Assembly: GCA_947254205.1 (NCBI GenBank)
Contig: CAMYCE010000083.1
Span: forward strand, 1 to 9,927
Length of the DNA: 9,927 bases
Source: an uncultured Prevotellaceae bacterium
GTDB lineage: Bacteria; Bacteroidota; Bacteroidia; Bacteroidales; Muribaculaceae
Direction of reading: 5' to 3'
Shown: positions 1 to 5,675 of the stretch, in pieces
Numbering within the stretch: position 1 is the first letter of the stretch
How the letters are laid out: each line of letters starts with the position of its first letter
The notes under the pieces: model-generated
The model's input: the letters and a program-made list of their open reading frames with translations, nothing else
Told to the model about the DNA's origin: nothing
Database searches by the model: none
Position numbers and translations under genes: made by a program

Positions 1-240
1 TTGTTAAATGTTAAAATGTCGTCTATCATATTGCTTTTTTCATGAGTCGCCTCCTCAACATCTTCTAAAGGTGGTGGGGGAGCAGTTTTCTGTTGATGTG
101 GAGACGAATGTAACGATTTTTCTGAAATAAACAAAGTCTATGTGCGCAAAAAAGAAAAATATGTTTGCATCAATTTTTGAGATCACACGGCTCTTTCATT
201 TGAAATGTCTTGAGCTACTATGTCAATGGACTATTTCTAT
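1..240. other. Left flank, no gene supported
   Basis: This AT-rich flank has no complete open frame of useful length and no RNA gene that I recognise. On the minus strand one frame is open from 137 to the window edge (45 codons). It has no ATG start near its beginning; the only in-frame ATG lies about 30 bases from the edge. Its translation is Pro-rich and then acidic (a PPPPLEDVEEATHEK stretch), which looks protein-like. It could be the 5' part of a divergent gene cut by the window, or chance. No good Bacteroidota promoter was found for it. Confidence 0.4.
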
Positions 241-271
241 TTTGCCGAATAGCCTTTTTTTTGTAAATTTG
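241..271 (+). promoter_or_regulatory. Bacteroidota-type promoter of dnaX
   Basis: A TTTG at 241-244 (-33 element) lies 19 bp before TAAATTTG at 264-271, which matches the -7 consensus TAnnTTTG. Spacing and sequence fit the primary sigma factor promoter of Bacteroidota. Transcription would start near 277, leaving a leader of about 20 nt before the ATG at 297. This also argues against starting translation at the TTG at 288. Confidence 0.75.
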
Positions 272-296
272 TAGAAACATCAAACACTTGACTTTC

Positions 297-2108
297 ATGA
301 GTGAAAACTACATAGTTTCGGCTCGAAAATATCGCCCCATGTCGTTTGGCACAGTTGTGGGGCAAGAATCGCTCGCCCACACGCTCAAAACGGCGATTGC
401 CAGCCAAAAGTTGGCCCATGCCTACCTGTTTTGTGGCCCTCGTGGAGTGGGCAAAACCACTTGTGCGCGCATCTTTGCCAAGGCCATCAACTGTGAGCAT
501 CTCACCCCCGATGGCGAGCCATGCAACGAGTGTGAATCGTGCCGTGCCTTCAACGAGCAGCGCAGCTACAACATCGTGGAGCTTGATGCTGCCAGCAACA
601 ACTCGGTCGACGACATACGCGGCATTACCGACCAAGTGCGCATTCCTCCACAAGTGGGGCGCTATCGTGTGTTTATCATCGATGAGGTGCACATGCTCTC
701 AACTCAGGCATTCAACGCTTTCTTGAAAACGCTTGAAGAGCCCCCCGAATATGCCATCTTTATTCTTGCCACTACCGAGAAGCAAAAGATTATACCCACC
801 ATCTTGTCGCGTTGTCAAATCTATGACTTCAATCGCATCAAGGTGCCCGACATTGTCACCCAGTTGCAATACATCTGCCAAGACCGTGGCGTTGAGGCCG
901 AGACTGCAGCCCTCAATGTGATAGCCCAAAAGGCCGATGGAGCCATGCGCGATGCCTTGTCGATTTTCGACCAAGTGTCGGCATCGAGCGAGGGCCACAT
1001 CACCTATCAAAGCACAATCGAAAATCTCAATGTGCTCGACTATGACTACTATTTCAAGCTCGACGAGGCATTCCTCAACAGCGATGTGCCACAGGCGTTG
1101 CTCATCTACAAGGACATTCGTGACCATGGCTTTGACTCGCAATTCTTTGTCAATGGCTTGGCACAGCACATTCGCGACCTCATGGTGGCAGGTAACATGG
1201 CTACTGCCAAGTTGCTTGAAATGAACGACGACATTGCCCAGCGATTTGTGGCTCAAGCGGCAAGATTTGCCCCGGCTTGGTATTATCGCGCTATGGACTT
1301 GTGCAACTATTGTGACCTCAACTATCGCGATGCCAGCAACAAGCAATTCATTGTAGAGCTCACCCTCATCAAAATTTGCCAACTGCTTGTGGCTCCTGTG
1401 CCACCTGCCGGAGGCGGTGGCCCTGCCAAGGGAATGGCTAAGATTCAGCCTTCACCCACTGAGGCAGCTTCGCCCACAGCATCAGCGTCCACAGCCCCCC
1501 AAGCATCGGGGGCTGCTTCTCCTGCTATGGCAACCACTTCATCGGTAGATCCCCGGTCGGCCCCTGCTCCCACTACGCCTCACCCGGCCCCGGCAGTGCA
1601 GGCAGGAAAAATGCCCACCATCAACCGAGCCAAAAGCTCGATAGGCATGCCCAAAGTGTTTATCAATAACACCCAAGCAGCCCAACAACAGGCCGAGATG
1701 CAACAGGCTGCCAGTGGAAAGCCCCATGCAACCACAACCTCACGCCGTGAGCCATTCACAGCACAGCAACTATTGCAGGCATGGCAAGACTATATCGAGA
1801 AGCACCCTCAAGAGCAGGTGATTATCAACACCATGCGAGTGGCACAACCCGTGCAGGTCGATGCCGAGACCTATCGCATTGCCGTGAGCAATTTAGGGCA
1901 AGTCGACTTCATGAACGACCACATGCTCTCGATCATGAATTTCTTGCGCAATGCTGTGAAAAACGACCATCTTTCCATTAAAATTGAGGAGGACAAATCT
2001 GCCCCGGCCCCCCACATGTGGACCGAGCGTGAAATACTCGAAGACATTCACTCACGCCACCCCGAACTGCAACAAATCGCCAGCGACTTCGGCCTCGCCT
2101 TAGCCTAA
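297..2108 (+). CDS. dnaX: DNA polymerase III subunit gamma/tau
   Basis: This is the clamp-loader ATPase subunit of the replicative DNA polymerase III, 603 residues from the ATG. It hydrolyses ATP to load the beta sliding clamp, and the long (tau) form also links polymerase cores. The N-terminal AAA+ module shows Walker A GPRGVGKTT (about residues 47-55), four zinc-ligand cysteines (C66, C76, C79, C82), Walker B DEVH (about 129-132) and the SRC motif (about 171-173). Residues about 366-438 are a Pro/Ala/Ser/Thr-rich linker, followed by a conserved C-terminal domain ending in the usual WTEREILEDI-type helix. The ATG at 297 is chosen over an in-frame TTG at 288 because it gives the family N-terminus (MSENYIVSARKYRP) and suits the promoter. 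I saw no A-rich slippery site, so a separate short gamma form is not predicted from the sequence. The gene is convergent with the operon to its right. Confidence 0.97.
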   Translation: MSENYIVSARKYRPMSFGTVVGQESLAHTLKTAIASQKLAHAYLFCGPRGVGKTTCARIFAKAINCEHLTPDGEPCNECESCRAFNEQRSYNIVELDAASNNSVDDIRGITDQVRIPPQVGRYRVFIIDEVHMLSTQAFNAFLKTLEEPPEYAIFILATTEKQKIIPTILSRCQIYDFNRIKVPDIVTQLQYICQDRGVEAETAALNVIAQKADGAMRDALSIFDQVSASSEGHITYQSTIENLNVLDYDYYFKLDEAFLNSDVPQALLIYKDIRDHGFDSQFFVNGLAQHIRDLMVAGNMATAKLLEMNDDIAQRFVAQAARFAPAWYYRAMDLCNYCDLNYRDASNKQFIVELTLIKICQLLVAPVPPAGGGGPAKGMAKIQPSPTEAASPTASASTAPQASGAASPAMATTSSVDPRSAPAPTTPHPAPAVQAGKMPTINRAKSSIGMPKVFINNTQAAQQQAEMQQAASGKPHATTTSRREPFTAQQLLQAWQDYIEKHPQEQVIINTMRVAQPVQVDAETYRIAVSNLGQVDFMNDHMLSIMNFLRNAVKNDHLSIKIEEDKSAPAPHMWTEREILEDIHSRHPELQQIASDFGLALA

Positions 2109-2214
2109 GTAGGGGGAGTGCCGTCGCCTTCAAATCGCAGAATGACCAATCCTATGAAGTAGCTACAACTCTATTTTTAATAAGGAGGATACAGCCCCCC
2201 CAAAAAAAACTTTT

Positions 2215-2235
2215 AACCCCAATCGGTCATTAGGT
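2215..2235 (+). repeat. Left terminal inverted repeat arm
   Basis: A 21-bp arm that is the exact reverse complement of 2379-2399. The same arm occurs at 9877-9897, and a two-mismatch version lies on the other strand at 9855-9878. Confidence 0.85.
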
Positions 2236-2378
2236 TTCTTTGTTTTTGTCAAATTATTTTGAGTAATTTTTGATTGATTTTGAGGGCGTTTAGCGGGCTA
2301 AACAACCGAAAAAGCAGTCAAAAAGAACCAAAATAAATGACAAAGGCAAGGAAAAGCCTAAGATATTTTCTTATTGCG

Positions 2379-2399
2379 ACCTAATGACCGATTGGGGTT
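2379..2399 (-). repeat. Right terminal inverted repeat arm
   Basis: Exact reverse complement of the arm at 2215-2235. Together with the inner sequence back to 2349 it matches the window end (9877-9927) in inverted orientation over 51 of 51 bases. Confidence 0.85.
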
Positions 2400-2494
2400 T
2401 AATAGATAAGATAAGCCTTTGTGGTTATTGAAATTGCAGATATTGAGCTATTATATCTTTGGCCGGTATCTTAACAATATTGCCATCATTGGGG

Positions 2495-4345
2495 TTAATG
2501 GTTTTGGGGGAGGGTTTTGATGATGAGGTTGTAGTCGTGGTTGCCATAGACAGGGCGTTTGGAGGGCTTGAAATGGGGGTTGAGAGGATCGTGCTGTGGA
2601 GCGTAGTGGGGTGTGTTGATTTCGCCAATGTTGAATAGAATGTTGCTCACCACATCGTTGCAAAATGGGCGTGATGTGGCCCTTCTTGCCTGTTGCACGG
2701 CTTGGGGGTGGAGTTTTTGATATTGAGGAGAAAACCACAGCATGAAGGGTATTTCGTTTTGATAATGGAGCAATTGTGCCGTTTTCTTGGGGTTGTGGTC
2801 GCGCCCCATGTAGGCACGGTAGTCATACACCTCCTCGCCGTGGTCGCTGAAGTAGAGCACCACAGTGTTGCTGCCTCGGTAGTGGTCGAAGATTTTGCTC
2901 ATCACAGCATCGTTGTAGCGTGTGGCATTGTCGTATTGGGCTATGGTGTGTTTTCGACTCTCGTTGAGATAGGGCTCGTTGCGCTTGATGTGACTGGCAT
3001 TGAAGCGATTGAAGGTGCTACCATGTGGGTAACGACTATCATAGGCGATGTGTTGCCCCATGAGGTGCAAGATGCCCAATCGGTGACTCTTGTGGGGCTT
3101 GCTGTCCCATGCTTTGAAGAAGTCGTCGACCAACTGGTGATCATAGCGAAAGGTGCGCTTGTTGAGAGCGTCGTAGGAGGCTTTCATGATTTTGCTGTTA
3201 TACATCACCGAGTTGAGCGAAAACGAGAATGTGGCGTTGCGCTTGAAGCTCGTTTGATTGTCCCATAGTAGCACTTCATAGCCTGCCGTTTTAAACAAAG
3301 CAGGAAACATGGGGTGTTGCCACCATGGTTCGTCTTGCGACATGGTGTTGCATGAGAGCACGTTTTTGAGGGTGATGCTGGTGGTGTTGTAGGGCGAAAT
3401 CACGTCGTTAAACACCACAAGGTTGCCCTGTTGTTGCTCCCTGTTGAGGTGTGGCGTGGTGGCAAGGTTGTAGCCATAGATGCCCGCATGATGCTTGTTG
3501 TAGCTCTCGCCAATCACCACAACCACGTTGAGAGAGTCGTGAGGGTTGGCAAGCTGTGCCTCATGCCCTTGTGCGGCTTGAGTGGTGCAGTCGACCAATT
3601 CTGCGATTTCGCCCACTGTGAGACTCAAGGTCTTGGCAGTGTAGACATAGTTGGTGAGTTCGTCGGTGGCAGTGTTGCTCATCAAGTCGCTCAAGGTTTC
3701 AAGTTGCCACAATGTTTTGCATTGCACGATGCGTGCAAGAAGGGGCAGTTGGCAAGCGCCATAGGTGACTCCGCCAGCCACCAGTAGCGAGCCGGTGGCC
3801 TTCAACCACATGGCAGGTGAGAATTTGCTTTTCAAGTAGTTGCACAAGTTTTCCAGAAGGAGAATGATGGAAAGGTCGCGTATCATGATGCCATACACAA
3901 GCCAACTCTTGGTCGAAAACAAGAAAGTGGAGAAAAATTCCTGACTCTCGCTCGGGGTGGTCTCGGCCATGATAATGGCAAGTTCGGGCGAAATGCGTGT
4001 GCCGAAGTTATAGAATATAAACCGGTAGATGAGCAAGTTGCACATGGCAATGCCATAGATGATGCACTTGCCCCGCCTGCCACCTTTCAAGTAGTGATAT
4101 AGGGCAACAATCGTGTAGCTCACCACCCATGCGATGCCCATAAACATGTGTGTTTTTTCTTGCCAATAGGTATATAGTTGCGGGTTGTCGTTGGCCCAAG
4201 AAGCCATGTCGGCACTAAAGTCAATGGTGCCAGGGGTGAGCGCATACCACAACATCAAGAGCATGGGCCACTGCGCCCACACGGGCTTGCCCACGGTGTT
4301 GATGGCGCGGGCCATGTTGTGCACTATGTTGTTGAGGGCAGTCAT
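2495..4345 (-). CDS. EptA-like phosphoethanolamine transferase
   Basis: A predicted inner-membrane enzyme of 616 residues that would move phosphoethanolamine from phosphatidylethanolamine to an envelope acceptor (lipid A, core sugar or another glycan). The N-terminal third has about five hydrophobic segments (about 24-42, 66-87, 92-115, 148-168, 178-202). The periplasmic domain has the alkaline phosphatase/sulfatase fold. Visible active-site elements are VVVVIGES with E280, YGYNLATTPHL, SPYNTTS (T321 or T322 as the likely nucleophile), LHLMGQH (H427, H432), SRYP, and SDHGEE (D501, H502) followed by GRDH (H517). These correspond to the metal-binding and nucleophile positions of the EptA family, and the length is typical or slightly long. 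The ATG overlaps the stop of the upstream acyltransferase (ATGA at 4342-4345), implying translational coupling. The C-terminus may be affected by a frameshift at a C run (see findings). The acceptor is unknown. Confidence 0.88.
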   Translation of the reverse strand: MTALNNIVHNMARAINTVGKPVWAQWPMLLMLWYALTPGTIDFSADMASWANDNPQLYTYWQEKTHMFMGIAWVVSYTIVALYHYLKGGRRGKCIIYGIAMCNLLIYRFIFYNFGTRISPELAIIMAETTPSESQEFFSTFLFSTKSWLVYGIMIRDLSIILLLENLCNYLKSKFSPAMWLKATGSLLVAGGVTYGACQLPLLARIVQCKTLWQLETLSDLMSNTATDELTNYVYTAKTLSLTVGEIAELVDCTTQAAQGHEAQLANPHDSLNVVVVIGESYNKHHAGIYGYNLATTPHLNREQQQGNLVVFNDVISPYNTTSITLKNVLSCNTMSQDEPWWQHPMFPALFKTAGYEVLLWDNQTSFKRNATFSFSLNSVMYNSKIMKASYDALNKRTFRYDHQLVDDFFKAWDSKPHKSHRLGILHLMGQHIAYDSRYPHGSTFNRFNASHIKRNEPYLNESRKHTIAQYDNATRYNDAVMSKIFDHYRGSNTVVLYFSDHGEEVYDYRAYMGRDHNPKKTAQLLHYQNEIPFMLWFSPQYQKLHPQAVQQARRATSRPFCNDVVSNILFNIGEINTPHYAPQHDPLNPHFKPSKRPVYGNHDYNLIIKTLPQNH

Positions 4346-5478
4346 CGATATTGTGTTACCTGTTTGGGCGAGGGGAGTTTTGCCACCAGTTTGCTATATG
4401 CCATTGCCGCTGCAATTGAGAGTAGAGCATAAACAAGAAGCACAAAATAAAAGTGATTTTGACTTGCAGGCCACCAGTCCCAAGTGAAGAAGAAAATGCG
4501 CACAATGGGGTGAACAATGAAGATGGCCGACGACAAAGCTCCCACCCACACGAGCGGTTTCATGAGCGGTGCACTGCACAGGCGCACCCCTGTGGCCACT
4601 GTAATGATAAAGAAAATGGAACTCCACAGCCACAAGTGATAGTTGAACTGCATGGCCATGAAAGCCACAACAGCCCCCACCAGCAGCAAGGCAAGCATGG
4701 GGCGCCCCCAGCGAGGAATCTTGAAATAGCGAGCCATGAGCAATCCCATCGAGAAGGGCACTCCGGCTATCAGCACGTTGTAGCGCATATAGGTGATGAT
4801 GTCGCCCTCGGGCCCCCAAATGAGTTGCGGAATCCATGTGACAATCATGAAGATGAGCACCGGCAACCAGCCACGCCATGAGGGCGCACCCTGCGGAACA
4901 TACAAGAACAAGCGATACACCACATAGGCCTCAATGGTCACTCCCAAATACCAGAATGGTCCCGGGTAGATATTGGCATCGGGATAGGGGAGCAGGTTGG
5001 TGATCATGAATAGTTGTGGAATCCAATATTGAGGGTGGCTCATGAAGTGCACCCTAAAGTGGGCGATGCTTAGTGAGTTGATGCCCCAACCCAGCAAGAT
5101 TGCCACGATGAGACCTATGATCATCAAGCGAAACAATTTTAAATAGTGATGGCTGATAAACCCCCACTTGCTTCCCACAGGTGCTTCACCCTTTTCATAT
5201 TTCATGACAAGGCCATAGGCACTCAAAAACAAGAATACTTGCACGCCAAATTGCCCTAAAAACGAGCCCAAAACCATAAACCAATTGCCGTCGACATGGT
5301 GCAGATAGCTCCGCAAGTTGTCGGCAAAACGTTGCTCATAGAAAAACTCGTTGGTGCCACGGGCAATGGTGGGCATCAAGTGGCACAAGTTGTGCAACAT
5401 GATCGAGAGAATGGCAAGCCCTTTCATGGCTCCACACTCGCTCTTGCTCAAGTGCTCAGTGTAATTGTCAATCTTCAT
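4342..5478 (-). CDS. Acyltransferase-3 family membrane protein
   Basis: A 378-residue integral-membrane protein with about ten hydrophobic segments, of the acyltransferase-3 family (OafA/NodX type). Members transfer acetyl or other acyl groups from a cytoplasmic donor to hydroxyls of surface sugars or lipids. Visible marks are the first helix MKGLAILSIMLHN with candidate catalytic H29, GVQVFLFLSAYGL (about 78-90), a basic loop HHYLKLFR (about 110-117), GPFWYLGVTIEAY (about 173-185) and SSAIFIVHPIVR (about 316-327, H323). Instead of the R-X10-H motif of OafA-like proteins it has M18 and K19 ahead of H29, so it probably belongs to a KGxAI-type subgroup. It is the first gene of a two-gene operon, overlapping the phosphoethanolamine transferase start by 4 bases. 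The ATG lies 22 bases from a -7 element, supporting this start. The acyl group and acceptor are not predictable. Confidence 0.85.
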   Translation of the reverse strand: MKIDNYTEHLSKSECGAMKGLAILSIMLHNLCHLMPTIARGTNEFFYEQRFADNLRSYLHHVDGNWFMVLGSFLGQFGVQVFLFLSAYGLVMKYEKGEAPVGSKWGFISHHYLKLFRLMIIGLIVAILLGWGINSLSIAHFRVHFMSHPQYWIPQLFMITNLLPYPDANIYPGPFWYLGVTIEAYVVYRLFLYVPQGAPSWRGWLPVLIFMIVTWIPQLIWGPEGDIITYMRYNVLIAGVPFSMGLLMARYFKIPRWGRPMLALLLVGAVVAFMAMQFNYHLWLWSSIFFIITVATGVRLCSAPLMKPLVWVGALSSAIFIVHPIVRIFFFTWDWWPASQNHFYFVLLVYALLSIAAAMAYSKLVAKLPSPKQVTQYR

Positions 5479-5500
5479 GATAAACCAATTTTTGCGATGG

Positions 5501-5508
5501 CAAAGTTA
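5501..5508 (-). promoter_or_regulatory. -7 element of the minus-strand operon
   Basis: Read on the minus strand this is TAACTTTG, a full match to TAnnTTTG. It ends 22 bases before the acyltransferase ATG, like the other promoters here. No convincing TTTG was found 19-21 bp upstream, so the promoter may be weak or need an activator. Confidence 0.45.
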
Positions 5509-5612
5509 CGGCTTTTTTGTTGTATTCGTGCCACTCTTTTGCCACAAGCCCATCATGTGAGAGCCACAGAATGGCAGTTTAGTCGATAAAAACATGGGGC
5601 TGGTCTAAGTTT

Positions 5613-5644
5613 TTTGTATAATGTTATCGTGCTTTTTACTTTTG
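5613..5644 (+). promoter_or_regulatory. Promoter of the outer-membrane barrel gene
   Basis: TTTG at 5613-5616, a 20-bp spacer and TACTTTTG at 5637-5644 give a full match to the Bacteroidota -33/-7 pattern. Transcription would start near 5650, leaving about 26 nt of leader before the ATG at 5676. The region 5479-5675 is thus a divergent intergenic promoter region. Confidence 0.75.
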
Positions 5645-5675
5645 CTCTTGTAATAAAATAGACTTTTTTAGAAGT

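Larger units (their letters stand above)
2212..2402. mobile_element. MITE-like palindromic repeat, complete copy
   Basis: The element is bounded by perfect 21-bp inverted repeats at 2215-2235 and 2379-2399 (core ccccaatcggtcattaggt). The pentamer TTTAA lies outside the core at each end (2212-2216 and 2398-2402), as expected for a target duplication. The interior is itself an imperfect palindrome: tttgtca at 2246-2252 pairs with tgacaaa near 2338-2344, a roughly 40-nt stem of imperfect complementarity follows, and the centre is gtttag-cggg-ctaaac (2288-2303). The right half carries an extra unpaired segment of about 30 nt (about 2349-2378) that is perfectly conserved in the second copy at the window end. 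It has no open frame of note, so it would depend on a transposase elsewhere if mobile. A dispersed structured terminator-like repeat is the alternative. Confidence 0.6.
2109..2494. other. Convergent intergenic region
   Basis: This 386-base gap separates the 3' ends of dnaX and the minus-strand phosphoethanolamine transferase gene. Most of it is the TTTAA-flanked repeat at 2212-2402. The dnaX-proximal part (2109-2211) contains a C7 run followed by A8 (about 2195-2210) but no classical stem plus T-tract. The palindromic repeat may therefore be what ends transcription from both sides; that is inference. The part at 2403-2494 is open in a minus-strand frame that could once have been the end of the neighbouring gene (see findings). 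Confidence 0.6.

Noticed and set aside
288..296. TTG start for dnaX three codons upstream
   Set aside because: The ATG at 297 gives the standard DnaX N-terminus and better fits the promoter and leader.
297..2108. Programmed frameshift in dnaX for a short gamma product
   Set aside because: No A-AAA-AAG-like slippery heptamer or long A run was seen in frame; the A5 near 1605 is not a convincing site.
2139..2156. aatgaccaatcc as another degenerate repeat arm near the dnaX end
   Set aside because: Only about 9 of 10 core bases match the arm and the rest does not; compatible with chance.
2288..2303. gtttagc/gctaaac palindrome resembling integron attC core boxes
   Set aside because: The boxes are in the centre rather than at the ends, do not fit RYYYAAC/GTTRRRY, and no integron integrase or cassette array is present.
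2693..3268. Long plus-strand open frame opposite the phosphoethanolamine transferase
   Set aside because: It is a shadow of the minus-strand gene, which has clear catalytic motifs; the plus-strand translation resembles no family.
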